Part shown: piece after piece, positions 9,170 through 19,829 of the stretch
Layout: each line of letters starts with the position of its first letter
Position numbering within the stretch: position 1 is the first letter of the stretch
NCBI RefSeq assembly: GCF_018991925.1
Contig: NW_024725489.1
Location: 5,771,614 to 5,835,613 of the forward strand
Direction: 5' to 3'
Source of the DNA: Homarus americanus
Lineage: Eukaryota; Arthropoda; Malacostraca; Decapoda; Nephropidae
Length of the DNA: 64,000 nucleotides
Made by a program: the position numbers and the translations under genes
The notes under the pieces: model-generated
Told to the model about the DNA's origin: nothing
The model's input: only the letters and a program-made list of their open reading frames with translations
Databases searched by the model: none

Positions 9170-11700
9170 GGATGGGAGTTGGGGGGAGGCGACACGAGGA
9201 GGCAGGAAGAAAGGAGGATTGAGCTGAGGAGGAAATGAAGAGGGAGTAAGGAGGAGGATAAGGGAAATGAGGAGGCAGGGAAGAGAGGGGAGGGAGGAGG
9301 AAGGAGGAGGAGGAGGAGGAAAGGGAAGGGAGGAGGCAGGAAGAGAGGGAGGCGAGGAGGAAGAAGGAGGAGGAGGAGGATAAGGGAAGTGGAGGGGAGG
9401 GAGGAAGAGGGGAGGCGAGGAGGAAGAAGGGAGGTGGAGGATAAGGGAAGTGAGGAGGAGGAAGAGGGGGAGGGAGAAGAAGGAGGGGAGGAGGAGGAGG
9501 GGAAGTGAGGGGAGGAGGAAGAGAGGGGAGGCGAGGAAGAAGAAGGAGGAGGGAGAGATAAGGGAAGGGGGAGGAGGGAAGAGAGGGAGGCGAGGAGGAA
9601 GAAGGAGGAGGAGGGAGGAAGAGAGGGAGGCGAGGAGGAAGAAGAGGAGGAGGATAAGGGAAGGGAGGAGGAGGAAGAGAGGGAGGCGAGGAGGAAGAAG
9701 GAGGAGGAGGAGGATAAGGGAAGTGAGGGAGGGAGGAAGAGAGGGAGGCGAGGAGGAAGAAGGAGGAGGAGGTTAAGGGTGGGGAGGAGGGAGGAAGAGA
9801 GGGGAGGCGAGGAGGAAGAAGGAGGAGGAGGATAATGGAAGTGAGGAGGAGGGAAGAGAGGGGAGGCGAGGAAGAAGAAGGAGGAGGAGGAGGAGAAGGA
9901 GGATAAGGGAAGTGGAGGAGGGAGGAAGAGAGGGGAGGCGAGGAAGAAGAAGTAGGAGGAGGAGGATAAGGGAAGTGGAGGAGGGGAGGAAGAGAGGGGA
10001 GGCGGAGGAGGAAGAAGGGAGGAGGAGGAGGAAGAGAGGGGAGGTGAGGAGAAGGAGGAGGAGGAGGATAAGGGAAGTGAGGAGGCAGGGGAGGTGAGGA
10101 GGAAGAAGGAGGAGGAGGGGAGGATAAGGGAAGGGAGGAGGGAGGAAGAGAGGGGAGGCGAGGGAGGAAGAAGGAGGTGGAGGATGAGGAAGTGGGAGGG
10201 GAGGAGGAAGAGGGGAGGCGGAGAAGAAGGAGGAGGAGGAGGATAGGGGAAGTGAGAGGGGAGGAAGAGAGGAGGCGAGGAAGAAGAAGGAGGAGGAGGA
10301 GGATAAGGAAGGGAGGAGGGAGAAGAGAGGGAGGAGGAGGAAGAAGGAGGAGGAGGAGGAAGAGAGGAGAGGGGAGGCGAGGGGAGGAAGGAGGAGGAGG
10401 AGGATAAGGGAAGTGGGAGGAGCAGGAAGAGAGGGAAGGGAGAGGGAAGAAGGAGGAGGAGGAGGATAAGGGAAGTGAGGAGGGGAGGAAGAGAGGGAGG
10501 CGAGGAGAAGAAGGAGGCGAGGATAAGGGAAGGGAGGGGAGGGAGGAAGAGGGGAGGCGGAGAAGAAGGGAGGAGGAGGAGGATAGGGGGTGAGGGAGGG
10601 AGGAAGAGAGGGGAGGCGAGGGAAGAAGAAGGAGGAGGAGGAGGATAAGGGAAGTGAGGAGGGAGGAAGAGAGGGAGGCAGGAGGAAGAAGGAGGAGGAG
10701 GGAGGAAGAGAGGGGAGGCGAGGAGGAAGAAGGAGAGGAGGATAAGGGAAGTGAGGAGGGGAGGAAGAGAGGGGAGGCGAGGGGAGGAAGAAGGAGGAGG
10801 AGGAGGAAAGGGGAAGGAGGAGGGGAGGAAGAGAGGGGAGGAGGGGAGAGAAGAAGGAGGAGGAGGAAAGGGAAGTGAGGAGGAGGAAGAGAGGGAGGCG
10901 GGGAGGAAGAAGGAGGAGGAGGATAATGGAAGAGGAGGAGGAAGAGAGGGAGGCGAGGAAGAAGAAGGAGGAGGAGGAGGGAGAAGGAGGATAAGGGAGG
11001 GAGGGAGGGGAGGAAGAGAGGGGAGGCGAGGGGAAGAAGAAGTAGGAGGAGGAGGATAAGGGGAGTGAGGGGAGGGAGGGAGAGGGGGGAGGGGGGAGAG
11101 GGAAGGGAGAGGAGGGAGGGAAGAGAGAGGGGAGGCGAGGAGGAAGAAGGAGGAGGAGGAGGAGGGGGGGAGGAGGGAGGAAGAGAGGGGAGGCGAGGAG
11201 GAAGAAGGGAGGAGGAGGATAAGGGAAGTGGGGAGGGAGGAGGAAGAGAGAGGGAGAGGAAGAAGGAGGAGAGGAGGATGGGGAGTGAGGGGAGGGAGGG
11301 AGGGGAGGCGAGGGAAGAAGAAGGAGGAGGAGGAGGAGGAGGATAAGGGAAGGGAGGAGGGAGGGAAGAGAGGGAGGCAGAGGAAGAAGGAGGAGGAGGA
11401 TAATGAAGTAGGAGGAGGAAGAGGAGGCAGAGGAAGAAGAAGGAGGAGGAGGAGGAGGGAGGATAAGGGAGGAGGGAGGGAGGAAGAGAGGGGAGGCGAG
11501 GAAGAAGAAGGAGGAGGAGGAGGATAAGGGAAGGAGGAGGAGGAAGAGAGGAGGCGAGGAGGAAGAAGGAGGGGTGGAGGATAAGGGAGGAGGAGGGAGG
11601 AAGAGAGGAGGCGAGGAGGAAGAAGAGGAGGAGGAGGAGGATAAGGGAAGTGAGGGAGGGAGGAAGAGGGGAGGCGAGGAGGAAGGAGGAGGCGAGGACT
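9170..11700. repeat. 2.5-kb polypurine satellite
   Basis: About 35-40 copies of a unit near 60-75 bases: GATAAGGGAAGTGAGGAGG, then GGAAGAGAGGGGAGGCGAGG, then AAGAAGGAGGAGGAGGA. The plus strand is almost free of C and T except for one C and one or two T per unit. Small length changes of G and GGA runs separate copies. Arg/Glu/Gly-rich frames within it are not genes. Confidence 0.95.
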
Positions 11701-11844
11701 GACAGGAGGGGTGTAAGGTTAGGTTATACCATCTGTACCCGGAAGTCTAGCATATAGTGTGTTATATCTACACGGTTTCTCGGCGGATCGTTTGCCTGTG
11801 AACCATACAGTAGTGTTCATTTCAGAATAATGTGTGTGTCAGTA

Positions 11845-12371
11845 TTTTGGCGACACCAACTGTAGGAGCATCGAGGCTTATTATCCATGAACAATTATGC
11901 TGGACTGCCTGTTACCTGCATGGACGACAAGTCGACTGCCAAACCAGCTACTTACAGTCACCTAACGAATTGTAAACGTAACGCTGGCGGGCAACTGAAG
12001 AGGTATACGGATAGTTTTAAGACAAACCTGAAAATTAACTAAATCGACCCTCACCTGGGGAGCGATTGCTCCACACCGTAACGCTTGGAGGATTACCACA
12101 CGAGGTGTCAAAACTTTCGAATTAGTCCAACTACATAACGAGGCAGACAAGCGCCAACGCCAGAAAGACGCTGCCGCCGCCCCTCCCGCACTAGATGTAG
12201 CCCTCCACACGTGCCACATCTGTGAACGACTCTGCCGGTCCCGTATCGGCCTCTTTAGTCACCCCAGAACTCACCAACGAAGGTAACATCCTTAATAACT
12301 CATATCATTGTATCATGAAGGATGATAGTCATACTCGATTCCGAGTGACAACAAAGTAGTAGTAGTAGTAG

Positions 12372-12375
<4 letters not shown>
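11845..12375 (+). mobile_element. LINE 3' end with C2H2 tail, fragment A
   Basis: The sequence aligns with 34555-35080, the 3' end of the LINE at 33.7-35.1 kb: the ADTNCRSID-like stretch, the TTR.G..TFEL segment, and a terminal C2H2 zinc finger (CHICERLCRSRIGLFSH in one frame near 12215-12270). It ends in an AGT-triplet tail. Frames are broken by short indels, and the 5' side stops near the end of the polypurine satellite. Confidence 0.75.

Positions 12376-12418
<43 letters not shown>
12355..12418. repeat. (AGT)n then (GT)n
   Basis: Short AGT run at the LINE 3' end, followed by about 44 bases of GT. Confidence 0.95.
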
Positions 12419-12544
12419 CAGCACCTTACTATCTGTAGTAATTCAAGAGACTGGTTCGGGAAAACACTATAAAGGTTGGAGTGGGAGAGATTGAAGGAAA
12501 GAACTGGTGTTTCTTCCTAGAATCTGGGGAAGGTGTACAGGAGG

Positions 12545-14355
12545 AAGCAAGGTGGGAGGTGTGTGAGACGTGTTGAGCGGTGTGTTGAGGTGTGTGTTGA
12601 GACGTGTGTTAGGAGGTGTGTTGTGGAGGTGTGTTGAGCGGTGTGTTGTGAGGTGTGTTGTGAGGTGTGTTGAGCGGTGTGTTGTGAGGTTTGTTGTGAG
12701 GGTTGGAGACGGTGTTGAGCGGTGTGTTGTGAGGTGTGGGCAGAGGTGTGTTGAGACGTGTGTTGAGACGTGTTGAGAGGTGTTGAGACGTGTGTTGAGC
12801 GGTGTGTTGTGAGGTTTGTTGGAGGTGTGTTGAGACGTGTGTTGAGCGGTGTGTTGTGGAGGTAGTTGTGTGTGTGTTGAGGTGTGTTGTGAGGTGTGTT
12901 GGTGAGGTGTGTGGAGACGTGTGTTGTGAGGGGTGTGTTGGAGAGGAGTGTTGAGACGTGTTGAGAGGTGTGTTGAGACGTGTGTTGGGAGTGGGTGTGT
13001 TGTGGGAGGTAGGAGGTGTAGGAAACGTGTGTTGAGACGTGTGTTGTGAGGTGTGGTTAGAGGTGTGTTGGGGAGGTGTTGTGGGAGGTGTACAGGAGGT
13101 GTGTTGTGAGGTGTGTTGTGAGGTGTTGTGAGGTGTGTTGTGAGGTATGTTGAGACGTGTTGGGGAGGTGTGTTGTGGGAGGTGTGTGTTGAGACGTGTG
13201 TGTGTGGAGGTGTGTTGAGCGGTGTGTTGTGAGGTGTGTTGAGACGTGTGTTGAGCGGTGTGTTGTGGGAGGTGTGTTGAGACGTGTTGAGTGGTGTGTT
13301 GTGAGGTGTGTTAGAGGTGTGTTGGAGACGTGTGTTGTGAGGTGTGTTGTGAGGTGTGTTGAGACGTGTGTTGGAGTTGTGTTGTGAGGTGTGTTGAAAC
13401 GTGTGTTGAGACGTGGTTGTGGGGAGGTGTGTTGTGAGGTGTAGACGTGTGTTGTGGAGGTGTGTTGTGAGGTGGGCAGAGGTGTGTTGTGAGGTGTGTT
13501 GGGAGGGGTTGAGACGTGTGTTGTGAGGTAGGTGAGGTGGTTGTGAGGTGTTTGGAGAGGAGGTTGAGGTGTGTTGTGAGGTGGGTTGGAGGTATGTTGA
13601 GCAGTGTGTTGTGAGGTGTTGAGAGGAGTGTTGTGGAGGTGTGTTGTGATGTGTTGAGCAGTGTGTTGTGAGGTGTTGAGAGAGGCGGAGGTGTGTTGGG
13701 GAGGTGTGTTGTGAGGTGGTTGAGACGGTGTTGAGACGTGTGTTGTGGAAGTGTGTTGAGACGTGTGTTGAGACGTGTGTTGTGAGGGGTGTGTTGTGAG
13801 GTGTCTTGAGACGTGTGTTGAGACGTGTGTTGTGAGGTGTGTTGAGACGTGTGAGACGTGTGTGTTGAGGTGTGTTGAAACGTGGTTGAGACGTGTTGTG
13901 AGGTGTGTTGAGAGGTGTGTGTTGAGACGTGTTGAGACGTGTGTTGTGGGAGGTGTTGAGACGTGTGTTGAGACGTGTTGTGAGGTGTGTTGAGACGTGT
14001 TGAGACGTGTGTTGTGAGGTGTGTTGTGAGGTGTGTTGAGACGTGTGTTGAGACGTGTTGAGACGTGTGTTGTGAGGTGTGTTGAGACGTGTGGAGACGT
14101 GTGTTGTGAGGTGTGGTCGACGTGTGTTGGAGACGTGTGTTGTGAGGTGTGTTGTGAGGTGTGTTGACGTGTGTTGTGAGGGTGTGTTGTGAGGTGTGTT
14201 GTGAGGTGTGTTGAGACGTGTGTTGTGAGGGTAGAGGTGTGTGAGAGGTGTTGGAGAGGTATGTTGAGCAGTGTGTTGTGAGGTGTGTGGTGAGGTGTGT
14301 TGAGCGGTGTGTTGAGCGGTTTATTGAGAGGTGTGTTGAGAGGTGTGTGTTGTGA
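12545..14355. repeat. 12-bp G/T-rich satellite, left part
   Basis: Built of 12-base words: GTGTTGTGAGGT, GTGTTGAGACGT and GTGTTGAGCGGT. The GAGACGT variant dominates here. The array resumes at 15540 after a LINE insertion. Cys/Val-rich frames are repeat artefacts. Confidence 0.95.
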
Positions 14356-15535
14356 TTGATTTTTTATTTTGATTTTGTTGCTTGCAGTGTTACTTTATTG
14401 TGCAATCCCCACATCATCTTTGAGCGGTAGCGCAAAAGGATTACAGAGTAGGGTTTACAAAGGGTCATAACAATTAACCCTGTTGTCAGGATATTTGGCA
14501 CTGAATGTCACACAGTATTTCATTTACATTATTTGTTTAGTTCTATAGCCATAAAGGGTAACTTATTCACAAATGTGAGAATGTGAGGCAGTATGTCTGG
14601 CTCACACTTTGGTGATTCACATTTACGTGGGAGGTACAAGCACATTGCGTATTTGTTCTTGCACATGAGAATTGATATAGTTACAAGTGCAAAAAGGATA
14701 CAACTTAATATGTCTGCTATCTTGCCATTAGAGATGAAGTGCTGCTTTCACACACAGTGTGCTGGACCTGTCTCTAAAAGGTTTCATTCTCACACAGTTG
14801 TGACGGTAAATAAGTGTGGGCTATATGTATGTGGTCACACACTTTACATTTAGTTTTGTTTACATCTGCTTGAGAACATACTGCCAAAGGTGTACTTATA
14901 TTCTACCTTAATCTAGGGAGCAACATCTTGTAATTTAGTGATCTTGTTTTTGCTCATATACATGTTTCACTGATACATCTCATCATGGTAACTTATGATC
15001 GACTAGTGCCTGTTTGCACTTGTTTACCTGCGTCAAACCATCAACAAGTTCTTTCCCACTAGCAGTTTTATGGTTTTGACAGACCCAAATTGTATTCAAC
15101 ATGTCTTTTTGAGACGCGAGTTTGGCGAGAGGGCATCACTCTGCGCTTTATGAGGTTTATGTGAGAGGGGATCCACAACAGTTTGGACCTCGGACACCCC
15201 GGTCAACAAGGCACGCATATTTGTGTTCTGGCTTCAGAGACAAGAGCGTGACAACCTGAGTCGAGGGTGGGAAGGGCAGTGAGATAGAGAGTCAGTGATG
15301 AGTGAGACTGTCAGTGACAGTGGTTTCAATGAATTTAATAGCTGTGAGTATGGCAACTACATCAGTTTGTAGAATGGATGCCTGTTGTTAATTCTAACTC
15401 TTCTCAATTATGACACGTTAGTTGGTCACAACAATATCACTTCCAGCCTCCCCACAGGCGGTGTTTAGAGATCCATCAGTGTAGATGGTCTGTGTGATAT
15501 TATCATCAGTCTGTAGAGTGTGTATGTGTTCAAGA
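14356..15535 (-). mobile_element. LINE RNase H and 3' tail fragment, copy 1
   Basis: Read on the minus strand, a TIYTDGSLNTACGEAG segment (15490-15440) is the start of an RNase H domain. The end of that domain and a Cys/His zinc-binding tail follow, matching the better-preserved copy at 36600-37495. The 3' end carries the shared CTTGCAG...CAATCAAT-type terminus at 14356. Many frameshifts. It lies inside the 12-bp satellite, with array sequence directly on both sides, so it inserted into the array or the array expanded around it. RNase H after RT is typical of I-clade-like non-LTR elements. Confidence 0.75.
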
Positions 15536-15539
15536 GCCT

Positions 15540-18500
15540 CTCAGGTGTGTTGGAAAGGTGTGTTGTGAGGTGTGTTGAGCGGTGTTGTTGTGAGGATGTG
15601 TTGAGCGGTGTGTTGAGACGTGTGTTGGAGCGGTGTGTTCTGAGGTGTGTTGGGAGCGGTGTGTGGTGAGGTGTGATGAGCGGTGTGTTGTGAGGTGTGT
15701 GTTGGTGGTGTGTTGAGACGTGTGTTGGAGCGGGCGTGTTCTGAGGTGTGTTGAGCGGTGTGTTAGGGAGGTGTGTTGAGCGGTGTGTTGTTGTAGGTAA
15801 GGTGTGGTTGAGACGTGTGGTGAGCGGTGTGTGTTCTGGAGGTGTGTTGAGCGGTGTGTTGTGAGGGGGGCGAGTGGTGTGTTGTGAGGTGTGTTTGAGC
15901 GGTGTTGAGAGGTGTGTTGTGAGGTATGTTGAGCGGTGTGTTGTGAGGTGTGTTGAGCGGTGTGTTGTGAGGTGGATGGTGTGTTGTGAGGTGTGTTGAG
16001 CGGTGTGTGTTGTGAGGTGTGTTGTGAGGTGTGTGTGAGCGGTGTGTTGAGGGGTGTGTTGAGAGGTGTGTTGAGCGGTGTGTTGTGAGGTGTGTTTGAG
16101 CAGTGTGTTGGGCAGTGTGTTGAGAGGTGTGTTATGAGGTGTGTTGGGCAGTGTGTTAGGTGGGTGTGTGAGGAGGTGTGTTGTGAGGTGTGTTGGGCGG
16201 TGTGTTGTGGGGTGTGTTGAGGTGTCTTGGGCGGTGTGTTGTGGAGTGTGTTGGGCAGGTGTGTTGGAGCGGTGTGTTTGAGGTGTGCTGTGAGTATGTT
16301 GTGAGGTGTGTTGAGGGTGTTGCTGGGGTGTTGAGGGGGTGTGTTGGGCGGTGTGTGTGTGAGGTGTGTGTTGTGAGTGTGTTGAGGCGGTGTGTTGTGA
16401 GGTGTGTTGGGCAGGTGTGATCAGAGGTGTTGAGCGTGTGTTGCTGGGTGTGTTGGCGGTGTGTTGTGAGGTGTGTTGGGGAGGTGTGTTGGGCAGTGTG
16501 TTGAGGTGTGTTGAGCGGTGTGTTGTGAGGTGTGTTGGGCTGTGTGTTGTGAGGTGTGTTGTGGGGTGTGTGTTGGGCAGGTGTGTTGTGAGTGTGTTGA
16601 TCGGTGTGTTGTGGGGTGTGTTGTGAGGTGTGTTGAGTGTGTGGGCAGTGTGTTGGGGAGGTGTGTTGATCAGTGTGTTGTGAGGTTTGTGAGCGGTGTG
16701 TTGTGAGGTGTGTTGAGCAGTGTGTTGTGAGGTGTGTTGTGAGGTGTGTGACGTTGTTGGTGAGAGGTGTGTTGAGGCGTGTGTGTTGTGAGGTGTGTTG
16801 GGGTGTGTTTGTGAGGTGTGTTGGTGGTGTGAGGTGTGTTGTGAGGTGTTGGGTGGTGTGTTGGGCAGTGTGTTGGGGGGTGTGTTGTGAAGTGTGTTAA
16901 GCGGTGTGTTTGTGAGGAGTGTTGAGGCAGTGTGTGTGGGGGTGTGTTGAGCGGTGTGTTGTGAGGTGTGTTGAGGCGGTGTGATGTGAGGTGTGTTGGT
17001 GGTGTGTTGTGAGGTGTGTTGAGGCAGTGTGTTGTGAGGAGTGTGTTGGGCAAGTGTGTGCAGTGTATTAGTGGTGTGTTGTGAGGTGTGTTGGGCAGCA
17101 GGTTGTTAGTGGTGTGTGTTCTGTGGTGTGTTGGGCGGTGTGTTGGAGGTGTATTGGTGGTGGAGGGGTGTGTTGTGGTGTTGGAGCGGTGTGTTGTGAG
17201 GTGTTGGAGGTGTGTTGAGCGGTGTGTTTGTGGGGTGTGTTGGGCAGGTGTGTTGAGGCAGTGAGTTGTGGGAGTGTGTTGAGCGGTGTGTGAGGTGTGT
17301 TGGGCGGTGTGTTGAGCGGTGTGTTGAGCAGTGTGTGTGAGGTGTGTTGGGCGGTGTGTTGGGGGTGTGTTGAGCAGTGTGTGTTGAGGTGTGTGTTGAG
17401 GTGTGTTGTGGGGTATGTTGGGCAGTGTGTTGAGGAGTGTGTTGGGGAGGTGTGTTGTGAGGTGTTGGGCAGTGTGGGGAGGTGTGTTTGAGGGTGTGTT
17501 GAGCAGTGTGTTGGAGGTGTGTGTGAGGTCTGTTGGTGGGTGTGTGGGGTGTGTTGTGGGGTGTGTGAGGAGTTGTGTTGGGGGTGTGTTGGGGGGTGTG
17601 TTGTGAGGTGTGTGTTTGTGGGGTGTGTTGGAGTAGTGTTTGAGCGGTGTGTTGAGAGAGTGTGTTGTGAGGTGTGTGGGCGGTGTGTGTTGGGCAGTGT
17701 GTTGAGAGGTGTGTTGTGAGGCATGTTGGGCAGTGTGTTGAGATGTGAGCGGTGTTTTGTGAGAGTGTGCTGAGGAGCTGTGTTGTGGAGGTGTGTTGGG
17801 CGGTGTGTTGGGAGGTGTGTTGAGCGTTGTTGTGGGGGTGTGTGGGGTGTGTTGAGGGTGTGGGTTGTGTTGAGCGGTGTGTGAGGTGTGCTGGGGGGTG
17901 TGTGTGAGGTGTGTTGTGGGGTGTGTTGAGCGGTGTGTTGTGGGTGTGTTGAGGTGGTGTGTTGAGCGGTGTGTGGTGAGGGGTGTGTTGAGCGGTGTTG
18001 TGAGGTGTGTTGGGGAGGTGTGTGTGAGGTGTGTTGTAGAGTGTGTTGGGCAGCATGTTGTGAGGTGTGTTGTGAGGTGTGTTGAGGTGTGTTGAGCGGT
18101 GTGTTGGGAGTGTCTTGTGAGGTGTGTTGAGCAGTAGTTGAGCAGTTTATTGAGAGATGTGTTGGCAGTGTGTTGTGAGGTGTGTGGAGTGTGTTGTGAA
18201 GTGTGTTGAGCTGTGTTGTTGTAAAGGTGGATTGAGTGTGTTGAGCGGTGTGTTGTGGAGGTGTCTTGCAGTGTGTTGAGCTGTGTTTTGAGGTGTGTTT
18301 AGCGTGTGTTGAGCAGTTTATGAGTGTGTTGAGGTTGTTTTGAGGTGTGTGTTGAGGGTGTGTTGTGAGGTGTGTTGGGCAGTGTTGAGCAGTGTGTTGT
18401 GAGTGTGTTGAGCAGTGTGTTGAGCGGTGTGTTGTGAGGTGTTTTCTTAGGTGTGCTGAGAGGTGGTGAAAGGTGTGTGTGTGAGGGTGTGTTGAGCGGT

Positions 18501-19815
18501 GTATTGTGAGGTGTGTTGTGAGGTGTGCTGGGGGTGTGTTGTGAGGTGTGTTGGGCAGGGTGGTGGTGAGGTGTGCTGAGCGGTGTGTTGTGAGGTGTGT
18601 TGAGCGGTGTTGTGAGGTGTGTTGGGGAGGGTTTGTTGTGAGGTGTGATAGGCAGTGTGTTGTGGGTGTGCTGAGCGGTGTGTGTTGAGAGTGTGTGGTG
18701 AGGTGTGTTGAGGTGTGTTGAGCGGTGTGTTGTGAGGTGTGTTGTAGAGGTGTGTTAGGCAGTCTGTTGTGAGGTGTGTTGAGAGGTGTGTTGGATGTGT
18801 GTTGGTGGTGTGTTGTGAGGTGTGTTGGGCAGGGTGTGTTGTGAGGAGTGTGTTGAGAGGTGTGTTGAGCGGTGTGTTTGTGAGGTGTGTTAGGCAGTGT
18901 GAGTGTGTGAGAGGTTTGTTGTGAGGTGTGTTGAAGCGGTGTGTTGTAAATCTGTTGAGAGGTGTGTTGTGGTGTTTGAGCGGTGTTGTGGTGTGTGGAG
19001 GTGTGTTGAGCAGTGTGTTGGGAGGTGTGTTGTGAGGTGTGTTAGGGAGGTGTGTTGTGAGTGTGTTAAGTGTGTTGAGCGGTGTGTTGTGAGGTGTGTT
19101 GGAGCGGTGTTTGTGAGGTGTGTTGAGATGTTTGTTGTGAGGTGTGTTGGAGTGGTGTGTTGTGAGGTGTGTTGAGAGGTGTGTTGAGCGGTGTGTTGTG
19201 AGTGTGTTGGGCAGTGTGGTTGAGGTGTGTTGAGCGGTGGTGTGTCGTGAGGTGTGTTGAGGTGTGTTGAGCGGTGTGTTGGTGAGGGTGTTAGCGGTGT
19301 TGTGAGGTGTGTTGGAGGTGTGTTGAGAGGTGTGTTGTGAGGTGTGTTGGGAGGTGTGTTGGGGAGGTGTGTTGAGAGGTGTGTTGGGAGGTGTGTTGGG
19401 AGGTGTGTTGGGAGGTGTGTTGTGTGGTGTGTTGGGAGGTGTGTTGAGGTGTGTTGGGAGGTGTGTTGAGAGGTGTGTTGAGCGGTGTGTTTTGAGGTCT
19501 GTTGAGAGGTGTTGTGAGGTGTTTTGAGAGGTGTGGTGTGACGTTTGGTGGCAGGTGTGTTGAGAGGTGTGTTGAGAGATGTGTTGTGAGGTGTGTTGAG
19601 AGGTGTGTTGAGCGGTGTGTTGTCAAGTCTGTCGAGAGGTGTGCTGTGAGGTGTGTTGGGAGGTGTGGTGTGAGGTCTGTTGAGAGGTGTGTTGAGAGAT
19701 GTGTTGAGACGTGTGTTGAGAGGTGTGTTGAGCGGTGTGTTGTGAAGTCTATTGAGAGGTGTGTTGTGAGGTGTTTTGTGAGGTGTGGTGTGAGGTGTGT
19801 TGAGAGGTGTGTTGG
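15540..19815. repeat. 12-bp G/T-rich satellite, right part
   Basis: More than 300 copies of 12-base words related to GTGTTGNGNGGT. Variants cluster: GAGCGGT near 15.5-16.1 kb, GGGCAGT and GGGCGGT near 16.1-17.8 kb, mixed near 18-19 kb, and GAGAGGT or GGGAGGT near 19.3-19.8 kb. Frames rich in Thr/His/Pro on the minus strand and Cys/Val on the plus strand are artefacts. Confidence 0.95.
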
Positions 19816-19829
19816 TACGCTCCAGGTGC

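Noticed and set aside
9450..11527. Many Arg/Glu/Gly-rich frames in the purine array
   Set aside because: A stop-poor purine strand yields open frames in every phase; there is no domain, no splice context and no conserved start.
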